Source of the DNA: Sphingobacteriia bacterium
GTDB taxonomy: Bacteria; Bacteroidota; Bacteroidia; UBA7662
DNA length: 45,580 nucleotides
NCBI GenBank assembly: GCA_009927485.1
Contig: RFMW01000154.1
Location: forward strand, 1 to 45,580
Direction: 5' to 3'
The position numbers and the translations under genes were made by a program. The notes under the pieces were generated by a model. It was given only the letters and a program-made list of their open reading frames with translations, made no database searches and was not told the DNA's origin. Each line of letters starts with the position of its first letter. The stretch's first letter is position 1. Positions 18,219 to 27,813 of the stretch are shown here, one piece after another.

Positions 18219-20407
18219 ATGAAACCCCTATCGTCTCTCTTGTTTCGCTCCTTGATCGTTTTGACCACGGTATGGGGCATGGTCCCTCAAGCCCTTGCGG
18301 ACAAAGGCATGTGGTTACCCATCCAAATCGCCAAGATTGAGGACCGCATGAAGGAAGCCGGCTTCCAATTATCCGCGACGGACCTTTATCAAATTAACCA
18401 AGCCGCGGTGAAGGATGCCATCGTTCGATTGGGCGGGGGTTTTGTACCGCGGAAATAGTATCGGACCAGGGGCTGTTGCTAACCAACCATCACTGCGCTT
18501 ACGATTTGATTCAGAACCACAGCTCGGTGGAGAAAGACTACCTCACCAACGGATTTTGGGCGATGACACGTGCCGAAGAATTGCCAAACCCCGGCCTCAC
18601 GGCATCCACCTTGGTTCGGATGGAGGACATCACCAAGCGAATGAACGATTCCCTTCAGGGCGTGGCGGAAAACCAGCGATCTGCGGTCATCGCCAGGGTG
18701 GGTAAAATCATCACCGACGAAATCGCCAAAGAGAAAAAGGGCTACCAAGGGGATGTGCGGGCCATATTCTACGGCAACCAGTTCATCCTCTCCGTGTACA
18801 TGGTTTACAAGGATGTTCGCCTCGTCGGAGCGCCCCCCAGCAGCGTGGGTAAGTTTGGCGGGGATACCGACAATTGGATGTGGCCTCGTCATACCGGTGA
18901 TTTTTCGGTATTGCGCATATATACCGGACCGGATGGAGAAGCTGCGGAATACGATAGCCTCCGTAACATTCCCCTCAAACCCAATCGTTTTCTGGCCGTA
19001 TGCACCTCCGGTGTTCGTAACGGGGATTATACCATGATCATGGGATACCCCGGCACCACCAACCGTTACCTCAGCGCGGACAATTTGGATTTTAACCTGA
19101 ACACCCTCAACATGATGGTGGAAGACATGATTGGTGCCCGCATGCAGGCCTACAAAGAAGACATGGACAAAGACGACAAAATCCGCATTGCGCTCGCTTC
19201 TACCTACGCTTCCGGTATGAACACTTACAAGTACTACCAAGGCCAAACCCTGGGGCTGCGCAGGGATGGTCTGGGTGACAAAAAACGATCCTACGAGAAC
19301 GGTTTGCGCCAATGGATCGAATCGGATCCAGGCCGCAAGGCCGAATACGGCAAACCCCTCGAAAGCCTAAGCTCCATGCTTACTGCGTACCAGAACGATT
19401 ACCGGAAAATGATTTATTTCCGCCAGGCCTTGGGTAATCAAGCCTTTGTACGCCATTTCCGGATACTGACCGACTTGCAAAAGCAGCTGGAAGCCTCTCC
19501 CAAGGACAAAGCCAAGATCAGCGCAGAAGCGGATAAGGCAAGGGCCAGCATGAAGGAAAATATGGCGGAATACTTTGCATCCACCGAACAGAAAGCCTTT
19601 GCCCGAATGCTTCGCACCTATCTCCAGCGAATTTCTGCCCAAGATCGCCCTCCCTTCCTCACCAAATTGATGGACGAAACCGACGGAGATGAGGAGAAAG
19701 ACAAGGCCAAAACCATCGCCAAAAATGTTTTCCAAAATTCATTGTTGGCAAATCCAACCTTGTTGGAAAAGTTTCTGGAGAAACCCTCCCTCAAGGTTTG
19801 GAAAAAAGACCCCGGAGTCATCCTGGCTATGGCGGTTTCGGACTATTCCAACAATGTCCTCATGCCCATGGACCGCAAAGCCCAAGGGGAACAAGCCCCG
19901 GTCCGTCGTAAGCTTATGGCTGCCATGCTGGCTTACCAAAGCAACGAAATATTTGCACCGGATGCCAATTCAACATTGCGCATGACCTATGGTAACATCA
20001 AGCCCTATACGCCCCGAGATGCTGTGGATTATACCTGGTACACCACCCATCGCGGTATCCTCCAGAAAGAAGATCCCAAAAGCGAAGAATTCATGGTTCC
20101 GGGCAAACTCAAAGAGGATTTGGAGCAAGGGAATTTTGTGCCCTACGGTAGGGACGGTGAACTTGTGACCTGTTTCATCTCCAACAACGATATTACCGGA
20201 GGTAACAGCGGTAGCCCTGTGATGAATGCGCGTGCAGAATTGGTGGGCATTGCTTTCGACGGCAATTGGGAATCCATGACCGGTGATTTGATGTTCAATC
20301 CGGCCATGCAACGCACCATCAGTGTGGACATCCGCTATGTACTCTACATCATCGATCGTTTCGCTGGTGCAGGACACCTGGTCCGAGAAATGAAGCTGGT
20401 ACCTTAA
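18219..20407 (+). CDS. S46 family dipeptidyl-peptidase (DPP7/DPP11-like), interrupted by a frameshift near 18437-18443
   Basis: Two ORFs. 18219..18458 has the signal peptide and ADKGMWLPIQIAKIEDRMKEAGFQLSATDLYQINQAAVKDAIVRLGGG. The downstream frame (18443..20407) reads CTAEIVSDQGLLLTNHHCAYDLIQNHSSVEKDYLTNGFWAM ... ITGGNSGSPVMNARAELVGIAFDGNWE. Confidence 0.88.
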
Positions 20408-20420
20408 CCTGCAGGCCGCT

Positions 20421-20492
20421 CCCCTTCCGGGGACGCAGTCCCCTTCTTGGGATCACTCCCTTGCTTGGGACTCGTTCCTTTGCTAGGGAATG
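20421..20492. repeat. Degenerate 18-bp tandem repeat, 4 copies, each with a small inverted repeat
   Basis: Units at 20421, 20439, 20457, 20475: CCCCttccGGGG, TCCCcttcttGGGA, TCCCttgcttGGGA, TTCCtttgctagGGAA. Intergenic between convergent genes. Confidence 0.8.
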
Positions 20493-20500
20493 GAGGACAA

Positions 20501-21235
20501 CTAACGCATGTCCACAACTTCCACCCCCGGATAAGCTTTGGGGTTGAAGGCGAACAGGTCCTCTTTCAAAACAGGGTTGGCCTTGAATGCGGTGATGGAA
20601 TAAGCGTATTGTACCCCTGATTTATCGAAGACGATGGCTTTCTGTATCTGACGAGAGCTTTTGTGGACGGTTAATCGGACTTTGAAATAAGAAACTGATT
20701 TGTTTTGAGGAATCAAATCGATCTGAGCAATTCCGTCACGGTCTCCACCGGTTTCGGAGTCCATAAAGGAATCAAAACCTTTTTCGTAAAGCGTGAACAA
20801 GTTATCCGGGGTAATCTGGTCCGGGGTCGGCTCGTACAGACTGATGCTCACTTCGTTCATTTCTTTGAGATAGGTCCACGAAATTTTACCATCGCTGATA
20901 AGCAGCTGCTCGCCCATATCAATTCTGAATTTTCGCCCTCTCAGGAAGAGTTTGCCTTTGCGCTTTTCTTTCTTTTGGCCTGCACCTCCCTCCATTTCCA
21001 GAGCAACTTGGGCTTCCATCGATTTCATGGAACGGTAATGCTTGCTCATTTCTTTCAAGAGCGCCTTGGAGCGCGCATCCCCGGAACCCGCTTGAACCTT
21101 GGTTTTACGCCCTGCTTTAGCAGCCTTCTCGGATTTATTGGATTTTCGAGCCTGTTGAACAGTTCCCGCGGTTCCCGGTTCTGGAACGGCATGAAGCATG
21201 AGTGCAACGGTTGTTAGAAGGAAGATACATCGCAT
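20501..21235 (-). CDS. Outer-membrane lipoprotein carrier protein LolA family
   Basis: LLKEMSKHYRSMKSMEAQVALEMEGGAG...GKLFLRGRKFRIDMGEQLLISDGKISWTYLKEMNEVSISLYEP; signal peptide present. Confidence 0.88.
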   Translation of the reverse strand: MRCIFLLTTVALMLHAVPEPGTAGTVQQARKSNKSEKAAKAGRKTKVQAGSGDARSKALLKEMSKHYRSMKSMEAQVALEMEGGAGQKKEKRKGKLFLRGRKFRIDMGEQLLISDGKISWTYLKEMNEVSISLYEPTPDQITPDNLFTLYEKGFDSFMDSETGGDRDGIAQIDLIPQNKSVSYFKVRLTVHKSSRQIQKAIVFDKSGVQYAYSITAFKANPVLKEDLFAFNPKAYPGVEVVDMR

Positions 21236-21308
21236 AAGTAGGGAAAATATACAAAACAGAGGTAAATACTTACCGTGAGGCTATTGGTATTGTGCAGAAA
21301 ACGCGAAA

Positions 21309-23873
21309 TTACATCTCCTTAAGCTGCCTGAGCCGATCTTCCAGGTGATGCAGGTCGGTGTAGAGGACCTCGCGAGGCTTGGAGCCCTCGAAACGCCCGA
21401 CTATTCCTGCCGCCTCAAGCTGATCGATTAACCTACCGGCCCTTGCGTACCCAATGGTCATGCGGCGTTGAAGCAACGATGTCGACCCTTGTTGGTATTG
21501 GACCACCATTCTTGCGGCCTCGTCGAACAAAGCGTCTCTGGTGGTCGAATCACCATCGCCCGCTGTACCCTTCTCGGATTCAGGATCCTTGACTTCCGGA
21601 AGTTGAAAGGCTGTTGGATAACCGTTTTGATCTCCGATAAAATCGCAAACAGCCTCCACCTCCGGGGTATCAACGAAGGCGCATTGCAGGCGAATCACAT
21701 TGGAGGAAAGCGAAAGCAACATATCTCCACGACCCACCAATTGTTCGGCGCCTCCGGTGTCCAGAATGGTACGGCTGTCAATTTTGGAGCTGACTTTGAA
21801 GGCGATCCTTGCAGGGAAATTTGCTTTGATGGTTCCGGTAATAATATTGACCGAGGGCCTTTGGGTTGCCACAATTAAATGGATCCCTACAGCCCTCGCT
21901 AATTGGGCCAATCGCGTGATTGGGAATTCGATTTCCTTCCCGGCCGTCATGATTAAATCCGCAAATTCATCTATAACAACGACGATATAAGGAAGATAAC
22001 GATGCCCTGCGCTGGGGGATAGTCGTCGTTTACGGAATTTGGCATTGTATTCTACCAAGTTGCGCACCTGGGCATCCTTGAGCAAATCGTAGCGCATATC
22101 CATTTCCACACCCAGGGCATTCATGGTCTGCACCACCTGTCGGGTATCGGTCACGATGGCGTCTTCACTCTCGGGAAGGCAAGCCAGGAAATGTTTCTCG
22201 ATTCGTCGAAACAACGAAAGTTCCACCTTCTTGGGATCGACCAAAACCAGTTTTAGTTCACTCGGGTGCTTCTTGTAAAGCAGCGATACCAAGATCGAGT
22301 TAATGCCCACGGATTTGCCTTGCCCGGTAGCACCGGCCATCAGCAAATGAGGCATTTTGGTCAAATCCGCAACATAAATTTCATTCGAAATGGTCTTGCC
22401 CAAGGCAATGGGCAATTCCATATCCGCCGTTACAAAACGATCCGAAGCAAGCATGCCCCTCATCCCCACCAATTCCTTGTTCTGATTTGGCACTTCGATT
22501 CCGACCGTTCCTTTGCCGGGCATGGGGGCAATGATCCGAATACCCAAGGCCGCCAAACTTAGGGCTATATCGTCTTCCAGATTTTTGATCCGGGATATAC
22601 GAACCCCTGCCGCGGGGATGACCTCATAAAGGGTCACGGTTGGGCCCACGGTGGCCTTGATTTTGTCAATTTCGATGCCGTACTGTTTGAGCGTGACCAC
22701 AATCTGGTCTTTGTTGGCCTCCAGTTCCGTCGGATTAATTTGAAATTTACCTTGGGCATGTTCCGCCAACAAATCCAAGGTGGGGTAACGGTAACCCGAC
22801 AAATCAAGTTTGTGGTCATAAAGCTCACTCTCGCTCAAGGCGACCGTATGGGCGTCTGCAAGGACCTCTTCCTGGTCCGGCAACGCGACCTCCATATCCC
22901 CGATTTTGCCGGTCTTGACCCAATCGGCATCGCTTTCCTCCGTCAACACCGGTCCTGTATCCCCTTGTTCCAACGGCATCTCCAACGAATCCACCTCCAT
23001 GGGGGGATCGACTTCGGCTTCCAGCACCTCTGGGAAATGATCAAGCTCATGCGCTTCGACCTGCTCGGTTAGTTCTTCTAAAGCTGGCTGTTCTTCTGAA
23101 TTCTGTAATTCTTCTGAATTCAGTAGTTCTTCGGAAATGGAGGGAACGGTCAAATCGGGGGGAGGTGTAGCCTTCTTCCATTCGGGCCATTGAAGGCGTT
23201 TCTCCGATCGAATAAGGTACCAGGCAAACCAATACCCGGCCAAGGTCAAACCTGCGCCGATCTTTCCGACGAATCCACAAATCCAATCCGCAACAAAATT
23301 CCCAAAGGCACCACCCCAAGGAAAAGCCTGTGGCCAAACTACATGCAAGAAAAAGGAAAATGTTACCGAAAGTGCTGAGGCCATCCACAAGGCCTCTACA
23401 CCTCTCGAAAGTAAATTAACTTTGAATTCGGTGAACAAACATTTGAGACCCAGAAGCAAAACCCAAAACCACAACAACAAAACACTCACCCCCCAACCTC
23501 GGTACACGGTCCAATGCCCCAAAAAAGCACCGAATCTGCCCAACCAATTCGCTGCCTCTTGGTCGTTTTGGAACAGATGAAGCCAGGACCGATCATGAAA
23601 TAAACTCTGGTCTTCCTTCCAGGTCATTGCATAGGATCCCAGGCCCAAAATCCATGCCGCAGCGATCACCAGGACCAAGGTGCCGGTACCGGTCAGCAAC
23701 GTGGGGTTTTTCCAAAAATGCCAATTTTCTGCGTTCAACTGCGCGGCTTTTCCCTTCCCTGACCGAGGGCCTGAGGGTTTTTGGGGGGCTGAACCGGATG
23801 AGCCGGTGTCAGATTTTACCGATTTTTGACCAGAAGGGGGAGTAGATCGTAGGATATTGGGAGGCACCCCCAA
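21309..23873 (-). CDS. ftsK: DNA translocase FtsK/SpoIIIE
   Basis: Walker A GATGQGKSVGINSILVSLLYKKHPSELKLVLVDPKKVELSLF; C-terminal gamma winged helix SLLQRRMTIGYARAGRLIDQLEAAGIVG; N-terminal TM segments. Confidence 0.96.
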   Translation of the reverse strand: MGVPPNILRSTPPSGQKSVKSDTGSSGSAPQKPSGPRSGKGKAAQLNAENWHFWKNPTLLTGTGTLVLVIAAAWILGLGSYAMTWKEDQSLFHDRSWLHLFQNDQEAANWLGRFGAFLGHWTVYRGWGVSVLLLWFWVLLLGLKCLFTEFKVNLLSRGVEALWMASALSVTFSFFLHVVWPQAFPWGGAFGNFVADWICGFVGKIGAGLTLAGYWFAWYLIRSEKRLQWPEWKKATPPPDLTVPSISEELLNSEELQNSEEQPALEELTEQVEAHELDHFPEVLEAEVDPPMEVDSLEMPLEQGDTGPVLTEESDADWVKTGKIGDMEVALPDQEEVLADAHTVALSESELYDHKLDLSGYRYPTLDLLAEHAQGKFQINPTELEANKDQIVVTLKQYGIEIDKIKATVGPTVTLYEVIPAAGVRISRIKNLEDDIALSLAALGIRIIAPMPGKGTVGIEVPNQNKELVGMRGMLASDRFVTADMELPIALGKTISNEIYVADLTKMPHLLMAGATGQGKSVGINSILVSLLYKKHPSELKLVLVDPKKVELSLFRRIEKHFLACLPESEDAIVTDTRQVVQTMNALGVEMDMRYDLLKDAQVRNLVEYNAKFRKRRLSPSAGHRYLPYIVVVIDEFADLIMTAGKEIEFPITRLAQLARAVGIHLIVATQRPSVNIITGTIKANFPARIAFKVSSKIDSRTILDTGGAEQLVGRGDMLLSLSSNVIRLQCAFVDTPEVEAVCDFIGDQNGYPTAFQLPEVKDPESEKGTAGDGDSTTRDALFDEAARMVVQYQQGSTSLLQRRMTIGYARAGRLIDQLEAAGIVGRFEGSKPREVLYTDLHHLEDRLRQLKEM
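23073..23144. repeat. 18-bp degenerate tandem repeat, 4 copies, within the ftsK linker
   Basis: ttcttctaaagctggctg / ttcttctgaattctgtaa / ttcttctgaattcagtag / ttcttcggaaatggaggg. Confidence 0.85.
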
Positions 23874-23887
23874 AAATAAGCCGAGAA

Positions 23888-24907
23888 TTAACGGTACAAT
23901 ACCTGCAACAAGGTCTGACCGACCGCTTGAAGGGTACGCTTCGAGACAACATCCACCTTGTCAGCCCGGGTATGCCAATGGGGTGGAAATCCCGTAGGGC
24001 CCTCTGAGCGTAAATCAATGATGTCCACCATGGGAATGCCCGCAATGGTGTTGACATAATAATGGTCGTCCGTCACCGGCTGGCAAGGCACGGGAACAAA
24101 TAAGTCTCCGTACCCAAGGGCTTGGGCTTGCTGCCATATTTGTCGGGTCCAATCCGGGGCAAATTGCAGAGAATGCCCCTCCCAGCAAAACCGCGCATCC
24201 ACCGCCCCCACCATATCCAACAAAATCCCTTTGGAGGCCCTGTAGCCCGAAACATGAGGGCGCTTGGACCAATACTGAGCCCCTATGCCATACGAGTCCC
24301 TTACCTCCGATACTCCGTAATCCTCCAAATCAAAAAAGACCAAGTCTATCCCCATATCCTCGGGCAATGAATCCAGATGCCTGCTCAGTTCCAACAAAAC
24401 CGCCACCCCCGAAGCGCCATCGTTCGCGCCATCAAAGGTTGATTTGGGGGCCGCAGGATCCATATCGGCCATGGGGCGCGTATCCCAATGGGCCGCAAGG
24501 ACGATACGTCTTTCGGCCAAAGGATGCAGAGAGGCAATCAGATTACGGAGCTCAAAAGTCTTCCCATCGTGCATGGTCAGGCGATCCTTCTGCTCGGTGA
24601 CTTGAAGGCCGCGCGATTTTAATTTTTGAACCAACCAATCCCCACAAGCTTGATGAGCCTTGGTGCCCGGAATGCGGGGGCCAAAGGCGACCTGCCTCTC
24701 CACCCAAGCCATGGCCGAATCCCCCTGAAACTCAGGAACCGAAACCAAAGAAGTTTCGTCCGAAGGCGACGGTGATTCCGACTCGTTGGCCTTCTCCTCC
24801 CAACGGCAGCTCTGCAAGAGGGCAATGCCCACGAGAACAAATGCCAAGAGTACTCCATTCGCTGCTCTTCCGAAAAATGCTACAGGCTTCAAAACGAAAA
24901 TCTTCAT
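23888..24907 (-). CDS. M28 family peptidase / glutaminyl-peptide cyclotransferase-like lipoprotein
   Basis: AHWDTRPMADMDPAAPKSTFDGANDGASGVAVLLELSRHL; lipobox-like ALLQSC near the N-terminus. Confidence 0.88.
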   Translation of the reverse strand: MKIFVLKPVAFFGRAANGVLLAFVLVGIALLQSCRWEEKANESESPSPSDETSLVSVPEFQGDSAMAWVERQVAFGPRIPGTKAHQACGDWLVQKLKSRGLQVTEQKDRLTMHDGKTFELRNLIASLHPLAERRIVLAAHWDTRPMADMDPAAPKSTFDGANDGASGVAVLLELSRHLDSLPEDMGIDLVFFDLEDYGVSEVRDSYGIGAQYWSKRPHVSGYRASKGILLDMVGAVDARFCWEGHSLQFAPDWTRQIWQQAQALGYGDLFVPVPCQPVTDDHYYVNTIAGIPMVDIIDLRSEGPTGFPPHWHTRADKVDVVSKRTLQAVGQTLLQVLYR

Positions 24908-24943
24908 GAATCGAGTTAATACGATGTTACCCTTCGGCCGCCA

Positions 24944-26512
24944 TCAACCCAAGGACCAGCGACTGCCTTCCTTGTCGTCCATCACCTTGATTCCGGCTTC
25001 GTTAAGCGCGTTCCGAATCAAATCGCTTTGAGCCCAATTCTTGGAATCTTTGGCTTGTTGCCTCAAATCCAAGATCAATTTCATGGCGCCTTCCAAAGCA
25101 GGACTTAAAGAAGCCTCTTTACCGGAATCCGACAAATTGAAGCCAAGAATATCGGTCATGTATACCTTGATCTTTCCGACGAGATCCGTCCAATTGGCTG
25201 CAGTCACTGTAATCTTCCCTGATTTCACGGACTGAAATTCATTCAACAATTCATACCCCAAGGCAATCAAGATGGGGGTGTTCAGGTCGTCGTTCAAAGC
25301 AGCCTGCGCTTTGGCTTCAAAGATGGGAGCACTCAGAATGCTGCCTGAGTTAACGGCAGGCTCCTGACCTGCCATGGATGGAGCTGGCTTATAGGCAATT
25401 AACTCTTGAAGGCCTTGGATCCAGCGCTTGTAACCTTTGGCGGAAGCAGCAAGAGCCCCATCACTGAAATCCAAGGTGCTGCGGTACTGGGCTTGAAGGA
25501 TAAAGAAGCGAATGCTCATGGGATCATACGCCTGGCTGAGCAAAGGATGGGTTCCTTCAAACAAATCATCCAAATTGATAAAGTTCCCTAACGACTTGCC
25601 CATCTTCTGACCGTTGATGGTCACCATGTTGTTATGCATCCAGTATCGGCAAGGGGCGCAGTCGTGGCAAGCGGTCGTTTGAGCCATTTCACTTTCGTGA
25701 TGCGGAAAAAGCAAGTCCATGCCCCCTCCATGAATATCAAAAGGCGCATCCAAATACTTGACCCCCATGGCCGAACATTCAATATGCCATCCCGGGAATC
25801 CCAGCCCCCAAGGGGAATTCCAACGCATGATGTGTTGGGGTTCCGCATTTTTCCACAAGGCAAAGTCTTCGGGCTTACGTTTCTCGGACTGCCCCGCCAA
25901 GGCCCTGCGTTCGTTCCCTGCTCCGGCAACCAATTCATCCACTACCCTCCCCGACAGGTCACCGTAGGGATACTTAGCGCGGTAGGCTTCCAGATCAAAG
26001 TAAACAGAGCCGTTGGACTCGTATGCAAAACCTTTACGAATGAGCACCTCGATCATTTCGATTTGCTCCGGGATATGCCCTGAGGCCCTGGGTTCTATCG
26101 AAGGCGGCTGATTGCCCAACAAATCCATGGCTTTGTGAAAGGCGAGGGTATAGCGTTGAACCAATTCCATGGGCTCCAACTTCTCCAACCTGGCTCTACG
26201 GGCAATTTTGTCTTCTCCTTCATCGGCATCGTCCACCAAATGCCCAACATCGGTGATGTTACGGACATAACGAACCTGGTACCCCAAATGCCTCAGGTAT
26301 CTGCTCAACACATCAAAGGTCACATAAGGCCGCGCGTGCCCCAAATGAGGTGGGCCGTAAACGGTTGGGCCGCAAACATACATCCCTACATGCGGAGCAT
26401 TCAAGGCCACAAAGGGCTCTTTGGTTCTGCTCAGGGTATTGTAGAGATGCAAAGCCCCCTTGTCCGGGGCCATTCCCTTGGCTAATGTTTCAGAAGGTGT
26501 CGATGGATTCAT
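24944..26512 (-). CDS. cysS: Cysteinyl-tRNA synthetase
   Basis: MYVCGPTVYGPPHLGHARPYVTFDVLSRYL; GWHIECSAM; KMGKSLGN. Confidence 0.96.
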   Translation of the reverse strand: MNPSTPSETLAKGMAPDKGALHLYNTLSRTKEPFVALNAPHVGMYVCGPTVYGPPHLGHARPYVTFDVLSRYLRHLGYQVRYVRNITDVGHLVDDADEGEDKIARRARLEKLEPMELVQRYTLAFHKAMDLLGNQPPSIEPRASGHIPEQIEMIEVLIRKGFAYESNGSVYFDLEAYRAKYPYGDLSGRVVDELVAGAGNERRALAGQSEKRKPEDFALWKNAEPQHIMRWNSPWGLGFPGWHIECSAMGVKYLDAPFDIHGGGMDLLFPHHESEMAQTTACHDCAPCRYWMHNNMVTINGQKMGKSLGNFINLDDLFEGTHPLLSQAYDPMSIRFFILQAQYRSTLDFSDGALAASAKGYKRWIQGLQELIAYKPAPSMAGQEPAVNSGSILSAPIFEAKAQAALNDDLNTPILIALGYELLNEFQSVKSGKITVTAANWTDLVGKIKVYMTDILGFNLSDSGKEASLSPALEGAMKLILDLRQQAKDSKNWAQSDLIRNALNEAGIKVMDDKEGSRWSLG

Positions 26513-26541
26513 GGTTGGTCAACGAAGGCAAAAATAGCCAT

Positions 26542-27813
26542 TTATCGACCCAGCACCGCCACAACCGGATAGTGATCGGAGTAACGAAGCCGAACAACCT
26601 CATGCGATAGCACATGGAATCGTGGGTCTACCATCACATGGTCTATTCGAAAACTCGGAAATGTCCGGGCATAGGTGTTGCCCATGCCTTGGCCCTTGCT
26701 CTCAAAAGTATCCTTCAACTTATGCTTTATGCGATTAACCGCAAAAGAATAGGGCAAATCATTAAAGTCCCCGGTGACCAACAAAGGATAAGGAGATTCA
26801 TCCATGAATACCCTGATCTGATCCGCTTGTTCGGCGCGGAGTCTGGCACTGTAGGCGATTTTACGCAGTATGCCTTTGATGGTCCTTTGGGAACTATCGC
26901 TCTTCAATTCCAAGGCCTGAACGGGGCCTAGTTCAGGAGGAGAAATTTGATTGGAAGCCAGATGCAGATTCACCCAACGGAGGGTATCCTTGGCCATGAG
27001 CATATCAGCCCACATCATCCCCCCGTTATGACTGGGTTCACCAAGATTCTGATACCCGTGATCCAACACAGGCCATCGGGTCAGCATCACCATGCCACTT
27101 ACCCACGTCAGCCTTTCATTCGATGTACCATCATCACTTCCCTTCCCTTGATGACGGTAAAGTTGGGAATGAAATGGTTTCGAAGCATCCAAGAAAATTC
27201 GAAAAGATTGCCGCTTCGCATCTTGACCCAGCAACGTATAGCCCTGCAATCCAGGGTGAAGCCTTAAACTTTTTAATACATCCGACTTGCTGGGCTCCCA
27301 ACTGACAAAATCCTGCAATCCAACCAAATCCGGTTGTACCGCGTCCAACAGTTTGATTAGAAAATCCCTGGAAGAAGAAATGGGCTTGGGCGTTACTGAG
27401 GAAGGGTCCTGAAGCTTGAAGGTACCCACATTGTAGGAAATTACTTTCCAGTTTCGCTTTGAATCATAAGGTGCCTTTTGAAAATCACCTTGAACCAAAG
27501 CGTGCGTAAAAGGCTCCGCATTAGAAGGCCATGGCCATTGCCACCACATGGAGTGCACCTTCCAACCAAGGGCAATAATCACCACCGATATCCAGAATCG
27601 AGCATTTACGCGAATCATCCATAACACTGAGCAAATTATAAGTCCTGCCAGCAAGGGAACATACAAGAAGCCCACCAAGGCCAATGGAGCCAGCCACCGC
27701 GGATCCAGCCATGGGATCGCATAAACTGCCAGCATCCCCATCGCAAGCAAGAGATTTATTCCTGTGAGGGTTGCCCGCAGGCCTCTCCAAAGAAAATCAA
27801 AACGGGATTTCAT
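26542..27813 (-). CDS. Endonuclease/exonuclease/phosphatase family protein, membrane-anchored
   Basis: N-terminal TM helices; VISYNVGTFKL, GLQDF, VTGDFNDLPYSFAV, RIDHVMVD, SDHYPVVA. Confidence 0.9.
   Translation of the reverse strand: MKSRFDFLWRGLRATLTGINLLLAMGMLAVYAIPWLDPRWLAPLALVGFLYVPLLAGLIICSVLWMIRVNARFWISVVIIALGWKVHSMWWQWPWPSNAEPFTHALVQGDFQKAPYDSKRNWKVISYNVGTFKLQDPSSVTPKPISSSRDFLIKLLDAVQPDLVGLQDFVSWEPSKSDVLKSLRLHPGLQGYTLLGQDAKRQSFRIFLDASKPFHSQLYRHQGKGSDDGTSNERLTWVSGMVMLTRWPVLDHGYQNLGEPSHNGGMMWADMLMAKDTLRWVNLHLASNQISPPELGPVQALELKSDSSQRTIKGILRKIAYSARLRAEQADQIRVFMDESPYPLLVTGDFNDLPYSFAVNRIKHKLKDTFESKGQGMGNTYARTFPSFRIDHVMVDPRFHVLSHEVVRLRYSDHYPVVAVLGR

Noticed and set aside
18479-19312. 277-aa minus-strand ORF opposite the S46 peptidase
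   Set aside because: Antisense shadow of a clearly conserved coding sequence; low-complexity His/Val-rich translation with no recognisable domain.
20421-20492. CRISPR array
   Set aside because: 18-bp units are contiguous with no spacers and no cas genes nearby.
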